41,467 nucleotides of DNA from Chloroflexota bacterium. Lineage in GTDB: Bacteria > Chloroflexota > UBA11872. The position numbers and the translations under genes were made by a program. Of this stretch, positions 1 to 8,135 are shown piece after piece (position 1 is the first letter of the stretch; every line of letters starts with the position of its first letter). The stretch covers positions 1 to 41,467 of the forward strand of contig JAJECS010000025.1 in the NCBI GenBank assembly GCA_022821905.1. Reading direction: 5' to 3'. The notes below the pieces were generated by a model. It worked only from the letters and a program-made list of their open reading frames with translations, ran no database searches and was not told where the DNA came from.

Positions 1-2
1 CG

Positions 3-86
3 TTGAAACGCCATCTGGCCCGCAGCATCTTCCGCACCATCAAACGGGACCTCGCCACTGGCCAGACTTGCTTCGCCTTGACATAG
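3..86 (+). pseudogene. C-terminal remnant of a possible transposase
   Basis: An open frame enters from the left edge of the window and ends at a TAG at 84-86. The 27 residues begin LKRHLARSIFRTIKRDL, a basic helix resembling the C-terminal ends of IS110-type transposases. Only the last residues are present, so the family call rests on one short motif. It could equally be the true end of a gene lying outside the window. Repetitive intergenic sequence follows it, which fits a mobile-element scar. Confidence 0.35.
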
Positions 87-502
87 GAGTGTCGAGCCGT
101 CCCTACCTGTCATTCCGAGCCGCAGGCGAGGAATCTAAGGGGCAGGTACGCGGGCACAACGCCTGTCGACTCCTCGCGGCAGGCGCCTGTCCGTCAGTCC
201 CGCGAAGACTGTCCCAGCGAAGTCGGGGATCGGGAATCTAACCCGCACCCAATCTGAGGAGACCGAGGACGCCTTGGGACATCTCTGGCCCGGCTGAAAT
301 CCGTGAGTCACGGAACCGACGCGACCCAAAGTCCGCGTAGGGGCGCCCCTGGTGGGCGCCCGCGTCCGGTGGCCCGCGCTGCGTGCAGCGTGGGACTCGC
401 CGCGGATGAGCTTCAGGCAGCACCAAGCCCACTCTCGTCAGTGATCCGGCTCCCTCTCCCACGGGGAGAGGGCGGGGGTGAGGGGTCCGCTTCCGACGAG
501 GC
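87..502. other. Gene-free repeat-rich intergenic region
   Basis: No convincing gene is seen here. The stretch at about 108-245 holds two copies of a short motif of the type CATTCCGAG...GAGGAATCT and AGCGAAGTCGGGG...GGGAATCTA. These belong to a class of short interspersed repeats common between genes in GC-rich environmental genomes. A perfect hairpin lies at 452-472 and is listed separately. Open frames here are composition artefacts. Confidence 0.5.
452..472. repeat. Perfect hairpin / REP-like element
   Basis: CCCTCTCCC and GGGAGAGGG form a perfect 9-bp stem around a 3-base loop. The following GGGGGTGAGGGG continues a widespread REP-like motif. It lies about 30 bp beyond the vapC stop codon, so it could also act as that operon's transcription terminator, although no U tract follows it on the minus strand. 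Confidence 0.5.
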
Positions 503-901
503 CTACGCCGTAGCGTCCAACCGGCTCACGTGCCCCGGCCAGTCCAGGATCCGACGGTCGGCCGTCACCAGCCGATGGCCCTCAAGCGCCGTGGCCACGA
601 TCAGCCGGTCGGCCAGGTCGGCGTGAAAGTCGGGCAGCGTCGCCGCGCGGCATCCGATGTCACCGTCCATGGGAATCTCGATCAGTCCCTCGTCGAGCAG
701 CGCCTGCCGCCACGAGGCCACGTCGCGCAGCAGCGTGAGCCTGCCCTTTTCATGCAGCATGGCCACCTCCCAGAACGAGATCGCTGACACCGCCATGTCG
801 CCTTCCCGCGCGGCTCGTTCGATCTGCTGGTGGGCTCGCCGTCCCAGGCGGGCATCACCGAACCGAGACCAGAGCAGGACCTCCGTATCGAGCAGGATCA
901 A
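503..901 (-). CDS. vapC: VapC-like PIN-domain toxin
   Basis: PIN-domain ribonuclease, probably the toxin of a type II toxin-antitoxin pair; family members cleave tRNA or other RNA with metal-binding acidic residues. The acidic signature is visible: ILLDTEVLLW at the N terminus, a central FWEVAML, DLADRLIVATAL, and VTADRRIL near the end. The length (about 132 aa) is usual for VapC. I place the start at a TTG (899-901) that overlaps the antitoxin's TGA stop, implying translational coupling. A longer frame runs upstream inside the antitoxin but adds only non-domain sequence. RNA target unknown. Confidence 0.8.
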   Translation of the reverse strand: MILLDTEVLLWSRFGDARLGRRAHQQIERAAREGDMAVSAISFWEVAMLHEKGRLTLLRDVASWRQALLDEGLIEIPMDGDIGCRAATLPDFHADLADRLIVATALEGHRLVTADRRILDWPGHVSRLDATA

Positions 902-1179
902 GGGTTCATCACGCGATCCGGGTCGGACTGGGCCTCCCATTCCACGTCGATCGGTTCCATGATGTCGCCGTGAATCTGAATGATGTCCCGGTCACGCCCA
1001 AACCAGCTCTTGACTGGCTCCCGATAGGGCGCCAGCCGCGACACCGGGCGGCCGTTCTTGGTGATGACGATCTCCTCGCCGCTCTCCGCCACCTCGTCCA
1101 TCAGCTTCAGGCACTTCGCCTTGAACTCCGACGCCTTGATCGTCCGGGGGCCGGGTTTTCCCGCAGTTTCTGTTGCCAT
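898..1179 (-). CDS. vapB: Phd/YefM-type antitoxin (VapB role)
   Basis: A 93-aa antitoxin of the Phd/YefM fold that should neutralise the downstream PIN toxin and repress their shared promoter. Diagnostic sequence: IKASEFKAKCLKLMDEV followed by GEEIVITKNGRPVSRLAPY, the Phd DNA-binding and dimerisation module. An acidic C-terminal tail (DIMEPIDVEWEA) is the probable toxin-binding segment. It is the first gene of the operon and its stop overlaps the toxin start. A perfect 20-bp palindrome lies 39-58 bp upstream and is the likely autorepression site. Confidence 0.85.
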   Translation of the reverse strand: MATETAGKPGPRTIKASEFKAKCLKLMDEVAESGEEIVITKNGRPVSRLAPYREPVKSWFGRDRDIIQIHGDIMEPIDVEWEAQSDPDRVMNP

Positions 1180-1217
1180 CGCACGAGTTTCTCGCCTCGA
1201 CGGTTGACCATAATCCT

Positions 1218-1237
1218 ACCATGGTCATGACCATGGT
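1218..1237. promoter_or_regulatory. Perfect 20-bp palindrome, probable antitoxin operator
   Basis: ACCATGGTCA and TGACCATGGT form a perfect, gapless 10+10 dyad, itself built from two smaller CCATGG palindromes. It sits 39 bp upstream of the antitoxin ATG, where the promoter is expected. Phd/YefM-family antitoxins bind such palindromes as dimers, so I infer an autoregulatory operator. Confidence 0.65.
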
Positions 1238-1250
1238 CGTTTTTCTTGAA

Positions 1251-1364
1251 CTAAGCGATATCGGCAACCTTGACCTTGGATCCAGGCCGGGTCAAGAAGT
1301 CGGTGCCGCCTTCGTGGAACACGGTGATGGTGCCTCCTAGAGCGAGCTTCGACCATTCGCACAT
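1251..1364 (-). pseudogene. 3' remnant of an unidentified minus-strand gene
   Basis: A 37-codon tail from an ATG at 1364 ends at a TAG at 1251; it contains the string TVFHEGGTDFLTRPG and ends VKVADIA. The reading frame stays open upstream to 1490, about 80 codons, without another plausible start. The sequence looks like the genuine end of a protein, but I do not recognise the family. It lies at the left edge of the low-GC restriction island, so it may be the downstream stump of a gene cut by that island. Confidence 0.3.
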
Positions 1365-1544
1365 TCGCGCTTGTAGTCCTTTACGTTCAGCCCCAGAACG
1401 TCCCGGCAAAAACGTACGCCCCACTCCAGTTTCCAGACCGCGAACATTCAGAAGATGCGTTTCATCCTCACGATCCCTTGCTTGGTTGGCCTACCGCAGT
1501 TGATCCCACCACTAAACCGTCCAGCGCCACGAGCTCTCATACTG

Positions 1545-1601
1545 TGATGGTGATACATCAGGGTGCGATTGATAGCCGTCGCAGATTGACGCATACTATG
1601 C
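1545..1601 (+). promoter_or_regulatory. Promoter and dyads upstream of the HTH gene
   Basis: TTGATA (1569-1574), a 17-bp spacer and CATACT (1592-1597) form a plausible sigma-70-type promoter ahead of the HTH gene. Two inverted repeats surround it: TGATG-6-CATCA at 1545-1560, and GCATA-C-TATGC at 1591-1601, which overlaps the -10. The arrangement suggests autoregulation by the small HTH protein, as with controller proteins of restriction systems. Assignment is by eye. Confidence 0.4.
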
Positions 1602-1627
1602 ACAATTGCAGTGAGGGCAGCACGACA

Positions 1628-1873
1628 ATGCCGTACGAGCGGTCCCTGAGAATCGAGCAACGCTTTGTTCGGACTCTTGAATTGATCCGAGAGGGTCGCA
1701 GCAGTGCGGCGGACTTATCAACGACGTTGAAGGTGTCGAGGCCAACTGTTCATCGAATCATCGCCGAGCTGAAGCGTCGCGGATATAACGTGCGTTCCGT
1801 TCGCGAACGGACCGGATGGCACTACGAGATTAACCAAAATGATTCAATCGAAGAATGCGAGGCCTGCAATTGA
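1628..1873 (+). CDS. Small helix-turn-helix regulator of the R-M island
   Basis: An 81-aa protein, essentially a single winged-HTH domain. The segment RFVRTLELIREGRSSAADLS leads into TLKVSRPTVHRIIAELKRRG, a textbook HTH_11/DeoR-type helix-turn-helix, and ends in a short wing and tail. I chose the ATG at 1628 because the fold starts there and a GAGGG lies at 1613-1617; the frame is open further upstream without support. Its 3' end overlaps the methyltransferase start by 19 bp, so the two are co-transcribed. Likely role: transcriptional controller of the island. A DNA-recognition role within the restriction complex cannot be excluded. Confidence 0.7.
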   Translation: MPYERSLRIEQRFVRTLELIREGRSSAADLSTTLKVSRPTVHRIIAELKRRGYNVRSVRERTGWHYEINQNDSIEECEACN

Positions 1874-4800
1874 GTCCGACGGCGGACCACGTGCGAGACG
1901 TGCTGTTGCGACAGGGCGGATTTCTCAAAGATGGCGGGGCACGTCGGCCCGGGCTAGTTGACTCCGTAGATGCCCAGCAGAATGTCGACGCTTATCTGCG
2001 ATACGAAAGCCTCTTCCGCGAGATGGGTAATGACCCGTCCATCCCCGACCTCATCTATGAGAATCCGGGAGGAGATCAATCGCCAGGACGACCATGTGGC
2101 TACCTTAAGGTCCTTTCTGATCCTTCGCCCGAGCGAATTGCTGACTTGCGACTCCGCCTGTGGAACCATGGGCGCATCCCCACTTTGTGGATCATTGCTG
2201 CCAATAGTGTTCGTATCTACAATGCCTTTGCCCGTCCACAAGAACGGGATCATCAGGATGTCGAGAGCCATTTATTGGGTGAACTTCGTCTAGTCGGGGA
2301 TCAACTGACGGGACTAGACAGGTTTCATAGGACGAGTTTTGATGACGGCTCCTTCTGGCGTACTGGAGATGGGCAGCGTATAGATGCCACGCAGCGTGTT
2401 GATCAGGCGTTACTTGAGGACTTGCAGGCCACAGCGACTCTCTTACGACAGCAAGACCTTTCGTCGGCAGCCGCTCATTCATTGTTGGGTCGAATTATAT
2501 TTGTCAAATACTTGGAAGACCGTGGCATTCTACAGTCCTGTCATTTTCAAGCTTTCGGGAATTCTGAGGGTTTTGATGAATTGCTCGGGCATGAGTCTCA
2601 TGTGCGGGAGTTCTTTGATTGGCTGCATGCCACATTCAACGGCGACTTGTTTCCGCGGGCCGAAGCAGAGTTACGAAGTGTTGATAACCGCCATCTAGAT
2701 ATTCTCCAGAGATTCTTGTCTGGACATCTAATGAGTGGGTATCCAAATACCCAGGCGAGGTTCTGGCCATACTCATTCAAGATAATCCCCATCGAACTCA
2801 TCAGTAGTATCTATGAGATGTTTGCTCATGCTGACAATTCGGAGGCCGCAAAGGCGCAGAGCGTACACTACACCCGTTTCGGGCTGGTGGAATTGACGCT
2901 TAGCATAGCGATGCGCGACTTGTCGGGTACGACTCGAGTGCTGGATCCAGCCTGCGGCTCTGGGGTTTTTTTGGTTGAAGCATTTCGGCGTCTCGTATGG
3001 ACGAAGAGCAATGCCTATGGCCGACCACTCAATCGAGAAGAACTCCATGACGTATTACGTGCGCAGATCTTTGGAATAGATATCGACAGGAATGCGGTAT
3101 ACGTGGCCGCTTTCAGTCTATATTTGGTGCTTCTGGAGATGGATCGAGATCCGGAACCGCTGAATGCACTGAGGTTGCCACGTCTGGTGAATAGCGGCGC
3201 AAAGGGTGATGGTCGCAACCTGTACATTCAGGATTTTCTGAACTGCGAGCATGAGTTCAATCATGTCCCGCCTTTTGCGAATAGAGATTTTGATTTGGTT
3301 GTTAGTAATCCGCCGTGGACCGCATTGAACAAAAAGACTGCACCGGCTGATCCGGATAATCCGAGTGGAGGAGTGCAGTGGGGCCTTCGGTATGTCCGTC
3401 GTCACAAAATTCCTGATGGCAAGCCGGACCAAGCATTCATGTGGCGTGCCCGGGATTTCGTTAAGGCGGGTTCACGTATCGCGATGGTTATAGGCAGTCG
3501 TCTGTTTTTTCAAGCATCACCAGTGGGACGAAGGTGGCGCTCGCAGCTTTTGTCAAAGAACACCATTCATGCGATTGTAGACTTGTCTGATCTGGTCAAT
3601 GAGAAACTATTGTTCGGATGGAAATCTTCGACACGTTTGCCTGCTTCGGTAGTCGTGTTTGCTGCGCGGAATCCGGATGAGCATGGGGAGCTTCGGTATA
3701 TCAGTCCTAAATGGTATCCGGGTATTCGCAACCGTGATGAAATTATTATAACTAGTGCGGACGTTTGCTCTTTGCCGCAATGCTTGGTGCGAGATGAGTT
3801 GTTTCGTTGGAAAGGCGCATCTCGAGGATCGTCTCGAGATATTCGGCTGCTTTACCGCCTGGGAGGCCTAAAATCGCTGGATATGATCCTGAATGAGGCA
3901 GGGTGCTTAGCTGGCATTCATAGGGGCCGCGGTATCACTATAGGTAAGGGCGAATCACGTCGGGCGGACGATTTTGAAGGGATTCCGTTTCTCGAGGGTA
4001 GGCGAAAGAAAGAGCGATTTGCTGTGAATGTCCGGAATCTGCCGATTTTCTCGCATCCCACGGTGGCGAAGCGGAGTAACCGGCTCGTCCTTGGTCTGCC
4101 TGCCGTGGTTGTCGCTCGGTCACTCTTGGACTATAGGCCGTGTGCGTTTTTGGTGGAAGCGTCTGAGAGCCGTTCGCGACTCGTAATCTCCCAAAGCTAC
4201 TACGGCATCTCGTTCCCGGGTGATCGGTTATGGCTTGGTAATCGCTTGAATGCGCTATTGAACTCAGATGTCGCGTTCTATTGGGCCTTCATGGTTGGTT
4301 TGGAATTAGGATTGGGTCGCAGACTCATAGAAGTGCATGATTGGTGCAGTCTGCCGGTGCCGGACAGTATTCTTGAAGACGGTCATCAATCATGGCGTCA
4401 GGTGCTCGATGTAGAATGTCGTCTCAGAAGTGCTGTTGCAGGATCTGCTGGCCCAAGTGCCAACATTGAGGAGTTGCAGGAGATTCTGAATAAGGAGATT
4501 TGCGCTCTGTACGATCTCTCTGAGCAGGATATTGTATTGATTCGAGACACGATGAAGTTTACTGTAGCTCCTTATCTCAAGAGAAAGCAGCGGAGCTGTG
4601 TGAGACGTCCGTCTGAAGAACAGCTTGCCTCCTACGCCGATCGCATATGTCTGCAACTAAATGATCTCGTGAGGCACGATGGTCGGAAACTTGGCGTAAC
4701 TGCGTATGTGTTGCCGATGGGAGATGGGTTATGTGGAGTTCGATTCAGTATGAAAAGACTGGCCGATCATCGTTCGGCAGTGCGGATTCGTAGTGCTGAA

Positions 4801-5004
4801 GGAAACGCTATCCTGGCGCACATTGGTGAGCATTTGCGGTCTGCCGTGGCGGATCACATCTATGTTCAGAGGGACTTGCGTGTGTATGACGACGAGAACT
4901 TCTGGGTCATCAAGCCTGCTGAAGACCGTCTCTGGAGCGAAGCTGCCGCGTTAGTGGACGCAGATCTGGTAGTTGCCGAACACTTGGAGGCGTCCAACCT
5001 GTGA
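1855..5004 (+). CDS. Large N6-adenine DNA methyltransferase (Eco57I/PglX-like)
   Basis: A 1049-aa protein with a gamma-class N6-adenine methyltransferase core. Motif I (VLDPACGSGVFLVEAF) lies near residues 362-377 and the catalytic NPPW of motif IV (FDLVVSNPPW) near 480-488. About 330 residues precede the core, including LWNHGRIPTLWIIAANSVRI and the helical TLLRQQDLSSAAAHSLLGRI typical of type I HsdM, type IIG and PglX-like enzymes. About 500 residues follow and probably hold target recognition. No PD-(D/E)XK motif is obvious in the N-terminal part, so cleavage may be supplied by the next gene. GC is clearly lower than in the flanks, implying horizontal transfer. The start overlaps the HTH gene and the stop overlaps the nuclease start (GTGA). 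Confidence 0.85.
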   Translation: MRGLQLSPTADHVRDVLLRQGGFLKDGGARRPGLVDSVDAQQNVDAYLRYESLFREMGNDPSIPDLIYENPGGDQSPGRPCGYLKVLSDPSPERIADLRLRLWNHGRIPTLWIIAANSVRIYNAFARPQERDHQDVESHLLGELRLVGDQLTGLDRFHRTSFDDGSFWRTGDGQRIDATQRVDQALLEDLQATATLLRQQDLSSAAAHSLLGRIIFVKYLEDRGILQSCHFQAFGNSEGFDELLGHESHVREFFDWLHATFNGDLFPRAEAELRSVDNRHLDILQRFLSGHLMSGYPNTQARFWPYSFKIIPIELISSIYEMFAHADNSEAAKAQSVHYTRFGLVELTLSIAMRDLSGTTRVLDPACGSGVFLVEAFRRLVWTKSNAYGRPLNREELHDVLRAQIFGIDIDRNAVYVAAFSLYLVLLEMDRDPEPLNALRLPRLVNSGAKGDGRNLYIQDFLNCEHEFNHVPPFANRDFDLVVSNPPWTALNKKTAPADPDNPSGGVQWGLRYVRRHKIPDGKPDQAFMWRARDFVKAGSRIAMVIGSRLFFQASPVGRRWRSQLLSKNTIHAIVDLSDLVNEKLLFGWKSSTRLPASVVVFAARNPDEHGELRYISPKWYPGIRNRDEIIITSADVCSLPQCLVRDELFRWKGASRGSSRDIRLLYRLGGLKSLDMILNEAGCLAGIHRGRGITIGKGESRRADDFEGIPFLEGRRKKERFAVNVRNLPIFSHPTVAKRSNRLVLGLPAVVVARSLLDYRPCAFLVEASESRSRLVISQSYYGISFPGDRLWLGNRLNALLNSDVAFYWAFMVGLELGLGRRLIEVHDWCSLPVPDSILEDGHQSWRQVLDVECRLRSAVAGSAGPSANIEELQEILNKEICALYDLSEQDIVLIRDTMKFTVAPYLKRKQRSCVRRPSEEQLASYADRICLQLNDLVRHDGRKLGVTAYVLPMGDGLCGVRFSMKRLADHRSAVRIRSAEGNAILAHIGEHLRSAVADHIYVQRDLRVYDDENFWVIKPAEDRLWSEAAALVDADLVVAEHLEASNL

Positions 5005-5648
5005 GGTCAGCCGGTGGATCGATTGGTGTGCCGCGTCTCCCGATTGATTTGGGTTTTGTGACCTCAGTGCTCGATTTGCTAGTTGCGGGCGCGGCGGAAT
5101 TGCGGGCCAAACGACTTGTGACGCCCGAAATGAGAGAAGATAAGATTAGCGAAAGATTGGACTCGGAGATGGAAATGATTCATAGAGGAAGCGATAGTGA
5201 TATTGTGAATTGGAGTATGAGACCAAATCGCTCGGCGGCGAGTGGCTCAGGTGTTATTGTTGAGGTCGATTTCTCATTTCATGCAAACCTCCTGCCACGA
5301 GATCAACGTTGGTATCTCGCTGTAGAGGCCAAAAAACTCAGAGGTCGAGGTCGGTCTCTTGCTAGTGCGTATGTGGAAGAAGGCATTTGTAGGTTCGTGA
5401 GCGGCAAATATTCCTTGGGTCACGATCACGCCATTATGATGGGTTATGTCGTGGTAGCTCCCATTGCCACCGCCGTTGAACGGGTAAGAAGGAGTATGGA
5501 CCGCACAGCCGAGAAGACATCCCAAGATGTCGCCTTGGGTGCAGTACCTGAATTCTGTAGGCACCCTTATACCTATGCCAGCACTCATCAACAGCACGGC
5601 GCAAAAGGCCCATTTAAGCTTGTACATCTTTTCGTAGAAGTCTGTTGA
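5001..5648 (+). CDS. Putative PD-(D/E)XK restriction nuclease
   Basis: A 215-aa protein translated from a GTG that overlaps the methyltransferase TGA. It carries a PD-(D/E)XK-like signature: D90 in VIVEVDFSF and E109-A-K111 in YLAVEAKKL, 18 residues apart, each at the end of a predicted beta strand. An upstream acidic helix (EMREDKISERLDSEMEMI) could supply the extra glutamate seen in many such nucleases. I do not recognise a named family. Position and coupling suggest it is the cleavage subunit matched to the methyltransferase. Its 3' end runs against the truncated oxidoreductase on the other strand, so the last few codons may be shaped by the island junction. Confidence 0.6.
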   Translation: MRSAGGSIGVPRLPIDLGFVTSVLDLLVAGAAELRAKRLVTPEMREDKISERLDSEMEMIHRGSDSDIVNWSMRPNRSAASGSGVIVEVDFSFHANLLPRDQRWYLAVEAKKLRGRGRSLASAYVEEGICRFVSGKYSLGHDHAIMMGYVVVAPIATAVERVRRSMDRTAEKTSQDVALGAVPEFCRHPYTYASTHQQHGAKGPFKLVHLFVEVC

Positions 5649-6262
5649 AAAATAGGGCATGATAGTGAGGTTGGTGGTATAGGGTGCCGCTGCGATGGAG
5701 GTTGGCAGCACACGCGGTAGAAGAGACCTTCGTCGTCGGCCGGAAGCGTGGAGCCTGGCGGCGCGTTCCTGCGGGCGACGGTCAGCATCCGGCGCTTGAT
5801 CTCGTCGTTGTCGATTTCAGCGATGGGGCTGTCGCTGGCGAAGGTCATGTAGGCGGACTCGCGATGGATCTGCCGCATCACCTTGAACCCGGCCCGTAGG
5901 CCCGCCGGCGAGAGGAAGCCCATGGTGATGGCCGTTCGCATATGCCGTATGAAATTCCAAAACGATTGGTCCGGCGTCGTGGTCACCCACCGCCCATTGC
6001 GGTGGTGGCCGAACTTCATCTTCGAAGGCACGAGTGGCAGGTCCAGCTCCTCGCACAGGCGGAATGCCGTGTCGTAGGTGGAGGTGAAGACGAACGCGCC
6101 CATGTCCAGGGAGAACCCGTCAACCGTCTCTCCGCTGCCGCGTCCGCCCACATGGTCCTGGGCCTCGAGCAGGAGGGGAGTGACGCCCCGCCTCTTCAGC
6201 GTGTAGGCGGCGCTGAGGCCGGCGAAGCCCCCGCCAACGATAACGACGCGCTTGGTGCTCAT
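5588..6262 (-). pseudogene. Truncated FAD-dependent oxidoreductase
   Basis: The N-terminal FAD-binding half of an amine-oxidase or phytoene-desaturase-like flavoprotein. It starts MSTKRVVIVGGGFAGLSAAY (Rossmann GxGxxG), followed by LLEAQDHVGGRG and GAFVFTSTYDTAFRLCEELD. Family members run 400-500 aa, but homology-like sequence stops near position 5700, after about 185 residues. Beyond that the frame runs antisense into the nuclease gene and loses character. The high-GC part ends where the low-GC restriction island begins, so the island probably truncated the gene. The ATG at 6262 is well placed. Confidence 0.7.
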
Positions 6263-6333
6263 CGGGGCGGACCCTCTTTCGCCTCGATCAATCGATGTCC
6301 CAGGCGTATTGCGCGGGGCCGCCGGCGCGCCAT

Positions 6334-6993
6334 TCAGCGTCGCCCGGCTGAACCTGTCAATCCCCTAATGGTAGATGGCAAGTCCCAAATCGTAGCGGCC
6401 TTGGCAGTTGCTTCGGAAAAGTCTTGAGATGCAGTGAACTCATTGGCAACCACGATGCAGTCAATTCCCGCCGCGATTGCCGACTTCAACCCTCTTGCCG
6501 AGTCTTCAACAACCACCGTTTCATCGGCAGTCGCGCCAAAACGTTCGAGCCCTCGCAGATAGGGTTCGGGATGTGGTTTAGCTCGCGCGTAGTCCTCCCT
6601 ATCCAAATAGAAGTCCATATAGTCCAGGATGGGCCGATGTTCGTGTATGAGGTCGAAGTCAGCTCGTTTGCATGTCGTGACTATAGCCATCCTATACGTA
6701 CCTGCGAGCTCGGCCAGCGTTTGCAGGACACCCTCAATCTCGATGTCTTCCGTTCTAAGATATTCCTGATAGTAGGCATTGCGGACCTCGCGCTGCCTGC
6801 TGATGGTCTGATCATCGATACCTGCCGCCACGGCTTGGGTCCAGGTCGCGAATCCCTGGGTCATGTCACGGAGATATTGGTCTCTGTCCAAAGTAAACCC
6901 AATGTCAGCCAGGGCGCGCTCTCCGGCTTTGAAATACCAGAATTCGGTATCCACCAGAACCCCATCATGGTCAAAGAGGATGAATTTCTTCAC
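6334..6993 (-). CDS. HAD-superfamily hydrolase (phosphatase/mutase type)
   Basis: A 219-aa haloacid-dehalogenase-like hydrolase, subfamily IA. Motif I is FILFDHDGVLVDTE with the nucleophilic and acid/base aspartates. Motif II is AIVTTCKR, motif III the lysine of AKPHPEPYL, and motif IV VVVEDSARGLKSAIAAG. A helical cap lies between motifs I and II, as in phosphoglycolate phosphatase and beta-phosphoglucomutase. The substrate cannot be inferred. It lies 29 bp downstream of purC on the same strand and probably shares its transcript. Confidence 0.85.
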   Translation of the reverse strand: MKKFILFDHDGVLVDTEFWYFKAGERALADIGFTLDRDQYLRDMTQGFATWTQAVAAGIDDQTISRQREVRNAYYQEYLRTEDIEIEGVLQTLAELAGTYRMAIVTTCKRADFDLIHEHRPILDYMDFYLDREDYARAKPHPEPYLRGLERFGATADETVVVEDSARGLKSAIAAGIDCIVVANEFTASQDFSEATAKAATIWDLPSTIRGLTGSAGRR

Positions 6994-7022
6994 CGTTGGT
7001 CCCTATTGCCCGCCGTACACCT

Positions 7023-8012
7023 TCATGTGATTCCTTCAAGATTGCGTTCCAGGCGCGTCTCGATCGGTTGGTCGGCATCTGGAAACTCGAAAGAGCGACC
7101 GGTGATCTTCTCGTAAAGGTAGATGTAGCGCCTTGATAGCTCGACGACAAGGTCATCCGGTGCCGGTGGCAGGACCTCATCCTCGTAGGGGTTGCAATTC
7201 TCCCTGAACCAGAGCCGGAGAAATTCCTTGTCGACGTTGTCGGGTTCCTGGCCCTCCCGCATGCGCTGTTCATAGGTGTCGGCGATCCAATAGCGGCTAG
7301 AGTCAGGGGTGTGGATCTCGTCGACCAGGAGAATCTCACCGTTCTCGCCGCGGCCCATCTCATATTTCGTATCGACGAGAACCAGGCCGTGCTCGGCTGC
7401 CGTAGCTTGACCGAAGGCGAAGAGCTCCTGGGCGATGCGGCTACATTGTTCCCAATCATCGGCCGTCATCCAGTTCTCGGAGACGATCTCGTCAGGGCTG
7501 ATCGGACGGTCGTGATCCTCGGCTTTGGTTGTTGGTGTGAGGTAGTTCGTCGGGAGCTTCTGGTTTTTCACCAGGCCGTCGGGCAAATCGATTCCGCAGT
7601 AGTGACGCCGCCCACTCTGGTAGACCGTCCAGAGGGCGGTGCTGGTGGTGCCGGTGATGTATCCGCGCACGACGAACTCAATCGGAAAGACAGTGCATTT
7701 CTCGGCAATGGTGACGTTTGGATTGGGGACGGAAAGAACGTGATTCGGCACAATGTGGCGAGTCTGTTCAAACCACCATGCGCTCGTCATGTTGAGGGCC
7801 TGCCCTTTGAAGGGCACAGCGGCCAACACCCGGTCGAAGGCGCTCTGTCGGTCGGTGGTAATAAGTGCCAAACGATCCCCAAGATCGTATCGATCTCGTA
7901 CTTTGCCTATGGACTTGGAACCTTGTGAGACATTCGTCTCAATGAGGCAGTTGCCGAGCTCTTGTCGTATTCGATCCGCGTAGCCCTCTGGGGTGTAAAT
8001 GGCGTTCTCCAT
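7023..8012 (-). CDS. purC: SAICAR synthetase (purine biosynthesis)
   Basis: Phosphoribosylaminoimidazole-succinocarboxamide synthase condenses CAIR with aspartate, using ATP, in cytoplasmic purine synthesis. Signatures: GSKSIGKVRDRYDLGDRLAL, the nucleotide-binding TTDRQSAFDRVLA, VVRGYITGTTSTALW, and VLVDTKYEMG with ILLVDEIHTPDSSRYW. The 329-aa length suits the single-domain, longer form of the enzyme. The start at 8012 is backed by a strong AAGGAGG at 8022-8028. The HAD gene follows closely. No purine riboswitch is evident in the short upstream gap to tRNA-Ala. Confidence 0.95.
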   Translation of the reverse strand: MENAIYTPEGYADRIRQELGNCLIETNVSQGSKSIGKVRDRYDLGDRLALITTDRQSAFDRVLAAVPFKGQALNMTSAWWFEQTRHIVPNHVLSVPNPNVTIAEKCTVFPIEFVVRGYITGTTSTALWTVYQSGRRHYCGIDLPDGLVKNQKLPTNYLTPTTKAEDHDRPISPDEIVSENWMTADDWEQCSRIAQELFAFGQATAAEHGLVLVDTKYEMGRGENGEILLVDEIHTPDSSRYWIADTYEQRMREGQEPDNVDKEFLRLWFRENCNPYEDEVLPPAPDDLVVELSRRYIYLYEKITGRSFEFPDADQPIETRLERNLEGIT

Positions 8013-8047
8013 CTACCATTGCCTCCTTAAGGCCAAAAGCCTATACG

Positions 8048-8123
8048 TGGTGGACCGAATGGGACTCGAACCCACGACCTCCGCAATGCGAGTGCGGCGC
8101 TCTTCCGACTGAGCTATCGGCCC
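8048..8123 (-). tRNA. tRNA-Ala (anticodon CGC), CCA encoded
   Basis: Read on the minus strand, the gene starts GGGCCGATAGCTCAG. The acceptor stem GGGCCGA pairs with TCGGTCC (one G-U). The anticodon arm is CCGCA-CTCGCAT-TGCGG, giving anticodon CGC for Ala GCG codons. A T arm with GTTCGAGTC follows, then discriminator A and an encoded CCA. It lies just downstream of rpmA. Confidence 0.93.
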
Positions 8124-8135
8124 TGAGGCTGTAGT

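Noticed and set aside
1448..1660. Minus-strand 70-codon frame upstream of the HTH gene
   Set aside because: It has no recognisable features and overlaps the promoter and start of the HTH gene.
5274..5711. 145-codon minus-strand frame opposite the nuclease
   Set aside because: It is antisense to the PD-(D/E)XK-like gene, which has upstream coupling and a recognisable active-site pattern.
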